Source: CAYJBH01 sp964368815
GTDB taxonomy: Bacteria > Bacillota > Clostridia > Oscillospirales > Ruminococcaceae
Direction: 5' to 3'
Length of the DNA: 64,000 nucleotides
NCBI GenBank assembly: GCA_964368815.1
Contig: CAYJDA010000003.1
Location: forward strand, 1 to 64,000
The translations under genes were made by a program, and so were the position numbers. Shown piece after piece: positions 36,084 to 45,517 of the stretch. Within the stretch, counting starts at the first letter, position 1. The number at the start of each line of letters is the position of its first letter. The notes under the pieces are model-generated. The model was not told the origin of the DNA, searched no databases, and saw only the letters and a list, made by a program, of their open reading frames with translations.

Positions 36084-36112
36084 ATTGTAACACACAGTGT
36101 GAACTTTATCAA
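36084..36112 (-). promoter_or_regulatory. SigA-type promoter of the radical-SAM pair, with inverted repeat
   Basis: On the minus strand: TTGATA (36107-36112), 17 bp spacer, TACAAT (36084-36089). An inverted repeat GAACTT/AAGTTC with 10-bp spacing (plus strand 36101-36122) overlaps the -35 box and could be an operator. Confidence 0.75.
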
Positions 36113-36174
36113 GTGTAAGTTCATATAATTCATATTTTTATGCAAAAAAAATATTTATATTTTTCAATATTAGA

Positions 36175-36203
36175 TTTACATATTTTACAAATAGTGGTAT
36201 AAT
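36175..36203 (+). promoter_or_regulatory. Extended -10 promoter of the GGDEF gene
   Basis: TTTACA (36175-36180), 17 bp spacer, TATAAT (36198-36203), preceded by TGG (extended -10). The leader is about 22 nt. Confidence 0.75.
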
Positions 36204-36231
36204 TAAAAAAAATATAATTTTGGAGGCTAAC

Positions 36232-37908
36232 ATTACTAATTATATTTATGTAGCGTTGCTTTGGGTGCTTATCTGTACATACTCATTAATAGGTTTCACC
36301 TTAGTAGCAAGGCTTCTTGGAAAAATTAAACACTATAATAAATTGCTGGCAATAGTTAGCATGTTTAATGCCAGTACAATTTGTTATTCTGTTTTTGAAC
36401 TAAATGATATTAATTATCCATTACTTACTATAGTATTTTTAGTTGAAATTGTTATTCTGTTCAGAGGGCCTTTTATGGCACTTGTAACGATTGCACTAAC
36501 GATTCTTTTACATCTATTTGCATTCAGAGCGATTGTTATTTCAATTTTTTCTAATATACATTTAATTTCTCAAAAACAAATAGTTTCAAATTTTGATCTT
36601 TTCTTGCTAACCTTTACGATAGCAGTTGTTGCACACATAGTAGCGTTAATACTCTTTATTATTATCTTTAAACCAAAAGATTTAAAGATAATAATAGATA
36701 ATGTTGAATTATTGTCATTTGTTGCTCCTATAGCATTGATGGTTCAGTTTTATCTAATATTTAATAAATCAATATTTATGATTGATATCGTAGTTTCTGA
36801 GATTAATACACAGCAGATAATCCTTCCAATTTTTTTGGTTGCCTGCTTTTATATAACTCTTTTTATGACGTTGAGATTTATTCAGCTTCATGGATATAAA
36901 AAGAAAAACCTTGAACTTGAAGAAAAAATTAATGAAAGTAATGTTATTAAAGATGCTTTCTTTTCTGCTTCTGACATTATTTTAGAAATAAACTGTACTG
37001 AAGATAAAATTAACAGATTTCTTGTAGACATGAGAGCAACAAATGTTGATGAACTTACCTCCTATTCTGATTTTCTAAATAATAAAATTAAAGGGGTAAT
37101 CCATTCTAATTCCATTGAAATTCTTGAAATTTTTTCTGTGGATAATATTATTTCCAACTTTCAAAATGGAATAACGCAGCTTGGAGGAGAGTTTCGTTCG
37201 TTGAAACCATATGTTACCGAGGAAAATAAAATTAAATTCACACCGAGTGAATATCGTTGGTTTAAAATTAATATTAAGACGCAGAGAAATAAAAGCAACG
37301 AGAATATTATTTCATTATTTACCATTGATGATGTTACAGAGCAAAAATTAGCAGAAATTGAGCTACGCAAAAATCTGGAGTTAGACCCCTTAACCGGTAT
37401 GTATAATCGCGTTGGTATCAGTACACGTATCAACAAGCATCTTGCTGACGGTGATGGTGGAAGCTTATTTATGTTCGATCTTGATAATTTTAAAGGCATA
37501 AATGATAATATGGGGCATAACGCTGGGGATAAAGTTTTAATTGAAGTATGTGAAAAAGTTTTTAATCTTTTTAGATCACATGATCTTGTTGCTCGAATCG
37601 GTGGAGATGAATTCAATATATTTCTGCCGTCACTTACCGATTTAGATATTATTAAGAAAAAAGCTCAACTTATCTGTGATACTGTGGAAAAGGTATATTG
37701 TGCCGATAATGGTGTAGAGATTAAACTAAGCAGCAGCATAGGTGTCTGTAGGGCCCCTAAAGATGCCAATTCATACATTGAATTGGTAAAGTATGCCGAC
37801 ATTGCAATGTATGAATCTAAACATCGAGGAAAAAACACCTATACTATTTTCGATAGCGAGATTCATAAAAGCTATAACCCAAAAAGCAAGGAAGAATATC
37901 AGCGATAG
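36232..37908 (+). CDS. Membrane diguanylate cyclase (GGDEF), probable ATT start
   Basis: About 558 residues. The N-terminal 230 residues carry six or seven transmembrane helices, followed by a short coiled coil and a PAS-like segment (about 240-380). The GGDEF domain near the C-terminus has RIGGDEFNIFL with an intact active site and an RSHD inhibitory I-site five residues before it. It should make c-di-GMP and be product-inhibited. GGAGG (36222-36226) lies 5 nt before ATT (36232-36234). The in-frame TTG at 36220 overlaps the ribosome site, and no ATG, GTG or TTG is usable nearby, so ATT seems the start. Confidence 0.88.
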   Translation: MTNYIYVALLWVLICTYSLIGFTLVARLLGKIKHYNKLLAIVSMFNASTICYSVFELNDINYPLLTIVFLVEIVILFRGPFMALVTIALTILLHLFAFRAIVISIFSNIHLISQKQIVSNFDLFLLTFTIAVVAHIVALILFIIIFKPKDLKIIIDNVELLSFVAPIALMVQFYLIFNKSIFMIDIVVSEINTQQIILPIFLVACFYITLFMTLRFIQLHGYKKKNLELEEKINESNVIKDAFFSASDIILEINCTEDKINRFLVDMRATNVDELTSYSDFLNNKIKGVIHSNSIEILEIFSVDNIISNFQNGITQLGGEFRSLKPYVTEENKIKFTPSEYRWFKINIKTQRNKSNENIISLFTIDDVTEQKLAEIELRKNLELDPLTGMYNRVGISTRINKHLADGDGGSLFMFDLDNFKGINDNMGHNAGDKVLIEVCEKVFNLFRSHDLVARIGGDEFNIFLPSLTDLDIIKKKAQLICDTVEKVYCADNGVEIKLSSSIGVCRAPKDANSYIELVKYADIAMYESKHRGKNTYTIFDSEIHKSYNPKSKEEYQR

Positions 37909-37959
37909 ATAATTTATATGTCCATTGTTGTTATAATAATTTTTTATAGGAGATTGATT

Positions 37960-38907
37960 ATGTTAAACATAGCTTTAATTGGCGCTTGGCATGTTCATTT
38001 TAAAGAATATGCCAACATGGTAAAAGACTCAAAGGACTGTAATATTTCATGCATGTGGGATAATGACCTACAACGCGGTAAAGATTATGCTGAGCAATAC
38101 AATTGTGAATTTGTTCCTAACTATGAAGACGTATTATCACGTTCTGATATTGATGGATTATTGTTTTGCACCGAAACTTCTTTACACTATGACATGATAA
38201 TTGCTGCCGCAAAAAGCAAAAAACATATTTTCACCGAAAAGGTTTTATGCTTTACACGCAAAGAGGCAGAGGAGGTTGCAAAAGAAGTTGAAAACGCAGG
38301 CGTTAAGTTTTGTATCTGTTTCCCTCACCTTTGTGAATCTGAGTACATATGTGCCAAAAAAATGATTGACGATAACGAACTTGGCGACATTACCTTTGCT
38401 CGTTTTCGCAAGGCACACGACGGTGTTTCATCAGGTTGGTTACCTCCATCATTCTTCGTTAAGGAAGATTGCGGTGGTGGTGCAATGATGGATCTGGGTG
38501 CACACCCTATGTACGTACTTTCTGACCTTTTTGGTGAAGTTGACTGTGTTAAATCTATATTTACAGATGGATATAACAAAGGGGTTGAAGATAACGCGGT
38601 ATCCCTATTAAAATTTAAAAACGTTATTGCAGTTTCCGAGACCAGTTTTGTTACTGCACGCTCCCCTATCACTCTTGAAGTATCCGGAACAAAGGGTACC
38701 TTAATTTGGGGTGGCGGACATGATACTTTAGTTGTTAAAAAATCTGATTCTAATGAATTTATAGCCCCTACATTACCACCGGCTCTCCCCCATCCGCTTG
38801 TTCAGTGGATTAACGCAATGAAGGATGATAGCATTACAATTCGTTCAGGATTAGAGGATGCGATTAGGCTATCCAATCTGATGGAATTGGCATATAAAGA
38901 TGCATAA
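37960..38907 (+). CDS. Gfo/Idh/MocA-family oxidoreductase
   Basis: 315 residues. The Rossmann N-terminus (LNIALIGAWHVHFKEYANM) has a GxWHxH-type loop rather than the classical GxGxxG, and HIFTEKVL carries the EKP-like lysine (here EKV). The C-terminal domain contains GGGAMMDLGAHPMYVL with the family's DLGxH histidine. It is probably an NAD(P)-dependent sugar or inositol dehydrogenase; substrate unknown. The ATG at 37960, with TAGGAG before it, is preferred over one 14 codons upstream. It lies about 50 bp after the GGDEF gene. Confidence 0.9.
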   Translation: MLNIALIGAWHVHFKEYANMVKDSKDCNISCMWDNDLQRGKDYAEQYNCEFVPNYEDVLSRSDIDGLLFCTETSLHYDMIIAAAKSKKHIFTEKVLCFTRKEAEEVAKEVENAGVKFCICFPHLCESEYICAKKMIDDNELGDITFARFRKAHDGVSSGWLPPSFFVKEDCGGGAMMDLGAHPMYVLSDLFGEVDCVKSIFTDGYNKGVEDNAVSLLKFKNVIAVSETSFVTARSPITLEVSGTKGTLIWGGGHDTLVVKKSDSNEFIAPTLPPALPHPLVQWINAMKDDSITIRSGLEDAIRLSNLMELAYKDA

Positions 38908-38923
38908 TATAGGTTAAACTTTA

Positions 38924-38975
38924 AACGGCTAACAATAGTACGAGTGATTCGTGCAAATTGTTAGCCGTTATTCTT
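38924..38975. terminator. Bidirectional intrinsic terminator
   Basis: Perfect 13-bp stem (38924-38936 with 38957-38969), AT-rich tail ATTCTTTAATTATTTTTT on the plus side and A-rich before it. It separates the oxidoreductase gene from the convergent PTS EIIC-like gene. Confidence 0.85.
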
Positions 38976-39049
38976 TAATTATTTTTTGACGTATAGATAA
39001 TAAATATGCCTATTGATATTTATGTGAGATGTTGTCGGACTGTAAAATC

Positions 39050-40117
39050 TTATGTTAAGATGTTGTAATCTCCTTTATTAATTGTGCCTGCTCTTCTCAT
39101 ATATTCACTAACCGATAACGAGACAAAAATAGGAATTATTAGTGTAACAGTAGCAAGGCCTATGTATTCAAATGCGGTAGCATTAATAACTACTTCGCCA
39201 ACAGCTAATGCTTCTTGGGATGGAGTGAACCATCCTGTAACAACCCCTATTGGTCCCACTAAGCCACAAGTTCCCATACCGGAAGCGATGGGAGAACCAT
39301 TCATTCTTAACCCAAATACGACTGTGGCGACAGGTCCGTTAATTAGTGATGCTACAACAGGTGGAATCCATAGCACCGGTTTTTTAACAAGATTAGAAAT
39401 TTGTAACATTGAGGTTCCAAGCCCTTGGCTAATCAAGCCGCCAAGTTTATTTTCTCGATAAGATGCAACTGCAAAACCTACCATATGAGCGCAACATCCG
39501 GCAAAAGCAGCACCACCTGCGAGACCAACTAATCCAAGTGCGGCACAAATTGCAGCACTGCTAATAGGAAGGGTCAGAGTTATCCCCATAAGAACCGAAA
39601 TAACCATTCCCATAATGAAAGGATGTTGATTTGTAGCCCAGATAATTGCGTTTCCTATATAATTTGCTCCGCTTCCCAAAACGGGTGCGATAGTCTTGGC
39701 AAGCCAAACACCGGAAATAATGGTAACGGCAGGTGTTATTAATAAATCTACAGGAGTTCTTTTAGAGACTAATTTACCAAAGAAAACTGCAACTATAACA
39801 ACGAAGTATACAGCAAGGGGCCCTCCTACTCCTCCAAGAGTATTAGCGGCATGCCCAACTAAAGCGCTGGAAAATAAAACATATCCCGGAGCGCCTACCG
39901 CATAGGCGATAGCAACACCCATCGCTGCTCCCTGCACCTCTCTTGCAAAAACAGATATATCAATAAATATTTGAATATTGGTGATATTTCCTATTGTACC
40001 TAAAATGGTTCCTATTAATAACGAAGCAAAAAGTCCCTGAGCCATACCGGAAAGTGCTTTAACAACAATTCTATCAAAGCTAAATTCAATATTCTGTTTC
40101 TTTAAAAAGTTGCTCAT
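39050..40117 (-). CDS. PTS EIIC-like membrane protein (PTS_EIIC_2 family)
   Basis: 355 residues, ten or so transmembrane segments, Gly-rich. I recognise the PTS_EIIC_2-type family (PTS sugar transporter subunit IIC), with segments such as NGPVATVVFGLRMNGSPIASGMGTCGLVGP. No EIIA or EIIB domain is fused or adjacent, so whether it transports a sugar is uncertain. Its ATG overlaps the stop of the 1463-residue GGDEF-EAL gene by four bases (ATGA), implying translational coupling. I infer that it works with that signalling protein, perhaps as a transporter-like sensor. Confidence 0.8.
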   Translation of the reverse strand: MSNFLKKQNIEFSFDRIVVKALSGMAQGLFASLLIGTILGTIGNITNIQIFIDISVFAREVQGAAMGVAIAYAVGAPGYVLFSSALVGHAANTLGGVGGPLAVYFVVIVAVFFGKLVSKRTPVDLLITPAVTIISGVWLAKTIAPVLGSGANYIGNAIIWATNQHPFIMGMVISVLMGITLTLPISSAAICAALGLVGLAGGAAFAGCCAHMVGFAVASYRENKLGGLISQGLGTSMLQISNLVKKPVLWIPPVVASLINGPVATVVFGLRMNGSPIASGMGTCGLVGPIGVVTGWFTPSQEALAVGEVVINATAFEYIGLATVTLIIPIFVSLSVSEYMRRAGTINKGDYNILT

Positions 40118-43100
40118 TTTTTATATTCCTCACTACTAATGTATTTTTTAAAGAAGGTATCAATATCTAGAGGCTTATCAAAGAAATACCCCTGTCCTTT
40201 GTCACAGTTTAAGTTACTTAATATTTGGAGCTGTTCTTCAATTTCAATGCCCTCAGCAATCGAGGTTAAGCCATCTAATTCGTTACAAAGATTTAGAGCT
40301 ACCTTTGTAAGCGACTGCGATTTTGAATCAAGGTGTAGTCCATCGGTAATGCCCATATCTATTTTTATTTCATCAAAATCAGATAATTTTAGTGTTGAAA
40401 GATTTGAGTAACCATTTCCAAAGTCATCTAATGATATTCCAAACCCTGCTGCTTTAAATTGTTTTAAAATGGCGGATAACACATCGTCACATGTGCCGCT
40501 AATTGTTTCGGTAATTTCTATAACTATCTGTGAGCTGTCCACAGAATGCTTTTTACATATATCACACAATTTTAAAACGATATTTTTTTCTGCAACAGTT
40601 ATCCTCGAACAATTTACCGAAATTTTATAATCTTTAGCTAACCCTAATTCACCCCAATTTTTAAGAAGTTTACATACAGTTTCGAAAACAAAAATATCAA
40701 TTTTAGAAACAATCCCTTCCTTTTCAAAAAAAGGTAGAAAAGCTACAGGGGGTTGAACAGAACCATCAATATTTTTTCTCCTAACAAGCGCTTCAGCAGA
40801 AGTAAAACTACCGGTTTTTATATCTATCTGAGGCTGTAGGTATACAACATATTTTCCGCTTTCAATCTCTTTTTCCAAACTTCGAGAAAGAATCGCACTA
40901 TATGTTTTACCGTTAACTGCTTCCTTCGAATAGTCATTAATAAATATGTTTTTGTTAAAGGTGTAGCCGATAGAAATGTTAAAATCCTTCTCTTCTTGAA
41001 ATCTAATTTTCAGATTACTCATGCTTTCTAAAAACAATTTTTCTTCAATATTAGCTTTTACAATAACAAATTCATCTCCTCCAACACGATAGACGTCATC
41101 CGGAAATTCATTTGAAAGAATAGCGGCAACTTTTTTTATTACATAGTCACCGAAATCAGTGCCATGAGCATCATTTATACCGCTCAAGGACTTAATATCA
41201 ATATATGCAACACCAAGAGATTGAATATTTATGTTTTCAATAGCTGCTAACGCTTTTCTATAACTATGACGGTTCTTTAACTCCGTTAATGTGTCATAAT
41301 AACTTAGTCGATGAAGCTCTATCCATAATTCGGTTTCATCCAAAAAGTTTGCAACAAATCTTGCAACCGAACGTAACAAAGCAGTTTTATTTATATTTGT
41401 TTTTGGATTGTCTACCCCGATAAATCCGGTTAGCTTGTTTTCAGAATCTCTGATCGGTGCTGTAACAAGCGAAGTAATTCCGTTTGAAGTTAACAGATTA
41501 TACTCGGATGAATTTGGATTTAGATCGTTGCTTGATAGATTGATATAAAATTCACCTACCTCATCAAACTTTGCAAACCATGTTTTAAGTTCAGAACAAG
41601 ATAATCCCTGAAAAATTTCACGCTGAGGAGTTACACCATGAGCACACCATTCAAAAGTATTGTCGACCAATAAGCCGTCATTTGTATGCTCAAAAATATA
41701 ACTTCTATCTGCGTCATGAAATTCGGCTATTATTTGAAGTAGTTTATTAATAGAGGTATGTGGGTCTACGCCGGAATGAAGAGTATCAATACACTTTGTT
41801 AGTATTCTCTCTTCATCAAGTTTTTCCTGTAACTCAGCTTCTAAAGAGGTAACTATACTAATGTCGGTTGCGATTTCAAGCCTCGAGATTTTATTACCTA
41901 TTAAAACTAATTTATCTTTTAAAAGATAGGTTTTATTGATGACGGGATTATAAAAAGTCCACTCATAAAAATCATCTTCAGTTAATAATTTATTTGTGCA
42001 AAAATCGCAAGGAGATTTTTTTTGTTGCAAAACTTCATAACATTTTTTCCCCTTCCAATCTTCTTCTTTTGTTAAATTAAACCCTGCAAGTGCGGCCCTG
42101 TTAAGGTATGTTAGCTCATAATTCTCAATATCTGATACATAAACAATATCATCAGAGCTATCAGAAATTAATGCAGAAATTTTATTATAGTCGTTTAGCT
42201 GCTCCAATTCATCCTTTAAATGTGTTCCTTGTAGCATAATTGAAATGATTTTAGAGATGTACTGGAGGCTGTTTATTTCTTTTTCACTCCATACACGCGC
42301 CTTGGTGCAATCGTCCAGCCCTAAGAAAAAGGTAACATAACCGTCCTTTTTTACCTGAGAATGAACAAATGAAAGAATTCCTTGATCGGCCATTAATTTA
42401 TATGCCTCATTAGACCTAAGTAAATCACGAAGGTCATTCGAGTAAAGTATTCCGTTTCTGGCAGTGTCAAAAAAATCATTATATAAATAACGAGGAGTAT
42501 TTTGAAGATTTGCTATCTCAGAACTAATTCCATCATTACACCATTCAAACGTATTATCATAAGAGCCGCCGTTATCAAATGTTTCGAAGATATAACTTCT
42601 ATCGGCATTGTATTTTTGGCCGATATACTGTAGCGCAAAGTTTATCGAAACATTATCACCATTTCTTTCGTATAAGATGTTAAATACAGACGAAATAAGG
42701 TCGTAATCAAAATAAGAACTGGCAATTTTATCTGCGTTTTCAAGCTTGGTAAGGTCTCTCATCGTTCCTTCGATAAGAGATTTATCATAAATTATATAAC
42801 GGTTTTTGCCCGAGAGTTTCGCCTGATATAGTGCTTTGTCAGCAGCTTTATACAGCTCATCATATGTGTCAGCAGATTTTGGATAAAAGGCAATTCCAAC
42901 ACTACCTGAAATGGAGTAGTCTTTATTTTCACCTGAATACGTTTTATTAAAAGCTTCAACAATCCTCGAAGCCTTTTCTTTAATCAGTTCAAAGTTAGTA
43001 ATGTTTTCGATAAATACTACGAACTCATCTCCACCAATTCTTGCAATAACATCCTGATTTCTAAACGACGCTTTAAGATTACCGGCAACTTCTTTTAGTA

Positions 43101-44505
43101 CCTCATCGCCGAAAAAGTGCCCAAGGTTATCATTAACAGCTTTAAAATTGTCAATATCAACAATAAAAAGTGCATGATTTTTATCTTTCTCCGATAAGAG
43201 TTTATTTGAAATTATCTGTTCAGCACTAATTTTGTTATAACAACCGGTTAGAAGATCAATTCGTGTTTTTTCTTCCAAAAGCTTTTGATCGTGTATATCA
43301 AGTCCCTTGCCAACAACACTTACAGGAGAATTATTCTTATCGTAAATTGTTTGATAAATAAGTCTAAAATATCTATATTCACCGCTTTTTTGAAGGTAGC
43401 GAATATCAAGAGGCTCGAATACCCCTTTAAGCATATTGTTTATAAGCTTTAAATATAGCTCACGGTCGTCTTCATGAACCATATTTTTTTCAAGAGTTGT
43501 TCCCAACTTAACTGCAACACTGTTTTTATGGCCAAATTCACTTAATACTTTTCCATAATATTGAATTATTGAAGTTCTGGTATCAAGAGCAAAAAACCAT
43601 TCGTCGGTAAGTTCCGATAAGCAACTCAATAATGCCCTGTCTGACATTTTGTTAAAGAAATAATTATCATAAAGATTATCATTCTCAGCACCAATAAACT
43701 CTGAACTAAGGTCACGGGTAAAGCCGGCAACAACCTCTTCTTTTTGATTTAGAATTACCTTAGTCAATATAACTTCACACGGGATTTCATCACCATTAAG
43801 TTTACAATGCAACCAGTTGAATTTATGAAAGCCATTTTTAAAAGCTTTGGTAATATGTTCCCTGGCAAGTGGCATACTCGGCTTGCCGTTGGGTTGTAGC
43901 ATAGGTGAAAAGCCAAAAAAGTTATTCAGATATTGCTCTTCATTGTCGAGCTCAAATAGTGAAACTGCCTGTTTATTACATAGAATGCTTCGAAAATTAT
44001 TATCAAATAAGGTAAGGCACATTGGACTAGCATCTACGATTTTTTTAAGATTATTATTAATTTCATTGTCAACTTCTAGTTGCTCTAAATAACGTATAAC
44101 ATCCTTAAATAGAACCATAGTAATATTATCTAGTCTTATGAAAGAAGCTGAAGCAGAAAATATATTAGAGTTATTATCCTTAAGTAACCATTGTGTTGAA
44201 AAGTTACCATTTTCTAACGCTCTTTGCATTGCAGCTTGAAATCTATTTCTCGAAATCTCACCATTATTTTGCACAATTGGGAAAAAATCAAATAAATTCT
44301 TTGATAATTCCATTTCATCTTTACATGAAAAAAAATCTAATGCATAGCTATTACACATAATTACATTTTTTTCGTTATTAATAAAAACAATCACTTCTTG
44401 AAGATTGTTAATAATTGAAAGAGCAAAATCTATTCCCGAGTTAATATTTTCAAGAATGAAATTATTCATTTTTTCATTCTGTGTTAAAAAAGATAGGTCT
44501 TTCAC
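40114..44505 (-). CDS. Multi-domain PAS-GAF-GGDEF-GGDEF-EAL signalling protein
   Basis: 1463 residues, soluble. PAS-like domains lie near 25-145, 150-265 and 285-400. GGDEF1 is at 410-575 (active GGDEF 491-495, I-site RNQD 482-485), a GAF at 615-765, a PAS at 780-890 with C822, C833 and C836, a second GAF at 915-1060, GGDEF2 at 1065-1200 (GGDEF 1142-1146, no I-site) and EAL at 1220-1455. The EAL domain keeps E1238, N1298, DDFGNGYSN, the KID lysine and AEGIE, so phosphodiesterase activity is expected. Both synthesis and breakdown of c-di-GMP are thus possible. The start is GTG behind AAGGAG. Confidence 0.92.
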   Translation of the reverse strand: MKDLSFLTQNEKMNNFILENINSGIDFALSIINNLQEVIVFINNEKNVIMCNSYALDFFSCKDEMELSKNLFDFFPIVQNNGEISRNRFQAAMQRALENGNFSTQWLLKDNNSNIFSASASFIRLDNITMVLFKDVIRYLEQLEVDNEINNNLKKIVDASPMCLTLFDNNFRSILCNKQAVSLFELDNEEQYLNNFFGFSPMLQPNGKPSMPLAREHITKAFKNGFHKFNWLHCKLNGDEIPCEVILTKVILNQKEEVVAGFTRDLSSEFIGAENDNLYDNYFFNKMSDRALLSCLSELTDEWFFALDTRTSIIQYYGKVLSEFGHKNSVAVKLGTTLEKNMVHEDDRELYLKLINNMLKGVFEPLDIRYLQKSGEYRYFRLIYQTIYDKNNSPVSVVGKGLDIHDQKLLEEKTRIDLLTGCYNKISAEQIISNKLLSEKDKNHALFIVDIDNFKAVNDNLGHFFGDEVLKEVAGNLKASFRNQDVIARIGGDEFVVFIENITNFELIKEKASRIVEAFNKTYSGENKDYSISGSVGIAFYPKSADTYDELYKAADKALYQAKLSGKNRYIIYDKSLIEGTMRDLTKLENADKIASSYFDYDLISSVFNILYERNGDNVSINFALQYIGQKYNADRSYIFETFDNGGSYDNTFEWCNDGISSEIANLQNTPRYLYNDFFDTARNGILYSNDLRDLLRSNEAYKLMADQGILSFVHSQVKKDGYVTFFLGLDDCTKARVWSEKEINSLQYISKIISIMLQGTHLKDELEQLNDYNKISALISDSSDDIVYVSDIENYELTYLNRAALAGFNLTKEEDWKGKKCYEVLQQKKSPCDFCTNKLLTEDDFYEWTFYNPVINKTYLLKDKLVLIGNKISRLEIATDISIVTSLEAELQEKLDEERILTKCIDTLHSGVDPHTSINKLLQIIAEFHDADRSYIFEHTNDGLLVDNTFEWCAHGVTPQREIFQGLSCSELKTWFAKFDEVGEFYINLSSNDLNPNSSEYNLLTSNGITSLVTAPIRDSENKLTGFIGVDNPKTNINKTALLRSVARFVANFLDETELWIELHRLSYYDTLTELKNRHSYRKALAAIENINIQSLGVAYIDIKSLSGINDAHGTDFGDYVIKKVAAILSNEFPDDVYRVGGDEFVIVKANIEEKLFLESMSNLKIRFQEEKDFNISIGYTFNKNIFINDYSKEAVNGKTYSAILSRSLEKEIESGKYVVYLQPQIDIKTGSFTSAEALVRRKNIDGSVQPPVAFLPFFEKEGIVSKIDIFVFETVCKLLKNWGELGLAKDYKISVNCSRITVAEKNIVLKLCDICKKHSVDSSQIVIEITETISGTCDDVLSAILKQFKAAGFGISLDDFGNGYSNLSTLKLSDFDEIKIDMGITDGLHLDSKSQSLTKVALNLCNELDGLTSIAEGIEIEEQLQILSNLNCDKGQGYFFDKPLDIDTFFKKYISSEEYKK

Positions 44506-44562
44506 AAGCTAACTCCTTAATACTTACATTAGTATAAGCAAAAAAAATACGAATATATACAA

Positions 44563-44591
44563 ATTATATATCTTTTCGAATAATTATGCAA
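44563..44591 (-). promoter_or_regulatory. SigA-type promoter of the GGDEF-EAL/PTS operon
   Basis: On the minus strand: TTGCAT (44586-44591), 17 bp spacer, TATAAT (44563-44568). The leader is about 50 nt. Confidence 0.8.
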
Positions 44592-44658
44592 TATAAATAT
44601 AAAAATTAATATACTATTGTATGCCTGTTACACTATTTTAAAATAATTTACCAAATTA

Positions 44659-44687
44659 TTTACATAACATTGTTAAAATGCTATAAT
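44659..44687 (+). promoter_or_regulatory. Extended -10 promoter of the MBL/HD-GYP/FecR/cyclase operon
   Basis: TTTACA (44659-44664), 17 bp spacer, TATAAT (44682-44687), preceded by TGC. It faces away from the GGDEF-EAL promoter, with 67 bp of AT-rich DNA between the two -35 boxes. Confidence 0.8.
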
Positions 44688-44713
44688 AATTAAAAACTTA
44701 AGGAGAAAAATAT

Positions 44714-45517
44714 TTGAACGATTTCCGTATTAAAATGCTTGGAACAAGAGGCTCGGTACCGGTAGAAGGAAAAAATTATGAAAAATATGGCGGCGCTACC
44801 TCTTGCGTATTAGTAGAAGTAGCAAATAAATTAATTATATTAGATGCGGGAACCGGATTTATGTCGCTACCGGAAGTAATAGGAAAATATACTGAAATTA
44901 ATCTATTAATATCCCATCCACATATAGACCACATGCTGGGAATAGTTGTTTGCCCTTTGTTCTATAATAAAGATATAAAAATAAATATATATGCAAGAAG
45001 GATAGACGGTAGAAGCGTTAAAGAGCAAATAACCGCTTTAATGTCTAATCCAATTTGGCCGGTTAATCCAAATTATTTTTTAGCTGATATCAACTATATC
45101 GAATGCAACAATAATTTTAAAATAGGCGATGTAGAAATAAAGTGTGAAGACGGATGGCATCCCGGCGGCTCTACCTTGTTTCGACTTGAATATAACGGTA
45201 AGAGCCTTGTTTATGCTACAGATTTTGAGATTAATGAAATTAGCAAAAAAAGATTAGCATCATTTGCTAAACATTGCTCGTTAATTTTATGTGATGGTCA
45301 GTATACGAAAGAAGAACTAAAAACAAGGCGTGGATATGGTCATTCATCGTGGGAAGATAGCGCGGAAACGGCATTAAATTGCTTTGCAGAAAAGCTTGGT
45401 ATCATACATCATGCTCCACTTCGAACAGATAAGCAACTTAATGAGATGCAATGCGAATTAGATATAAAATTCCCGGGGAGTTTTTTTGCTAAAATAAATG
45501 AAGAGAGGACTTTGTAA
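44714..45517 (+). CDS. Metallo-beta-lactamase-fold hydrolase
   Basis: 267 residues. The metal motif H68-P-H70-I-D72-H73, plus GWHPGGST, VYATDFE and HHAPLRTD, gives a complete two-metal site of the RNase Z/cyclic-nucleotide phosphodiesterase-like branch. There is no signal peptide. It starts with TTG behind AAGGAG (44699-44704). The stop overlaps the next ATG by one base. As the first gene of an operon with a cyclase and an HD-GYP enzyme, a cyclic-nucleotide hydrolase role is inferred, not shown. Confidence 0.85.
   Translation: MNDFRIKMLGTRGSVPVEGKNYEKYGGATSCVLVEVANKLIILDAGTGFMSLPEVIGKYTEINLLISHPHIDHMLGIVVCPLFYNKDIKINIYARRIDGRSVKEQITALMSNPIWPVNPNYFLADINYIECNNNFKIGDVEIKCEDGWHPGGSTLFRLEYNGKSLVYATDFEINEISKKRLASFAKHCSLILCDGQYTKEELKTRRGYGHSSWEDSAETALNCFAEKLGIIHHAPLRTDKQLNEMQCELDIKFPGSFFAKINEERTL

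Noticed and set aside
36101..36122. A LexA box in the radical-SAM promoter
   Set aside because: The half sites GAACTT/AAGTTC are 10 bp apart, unlike the GAAC-N4-GTTC spacing of Firmicutes LexA sites.
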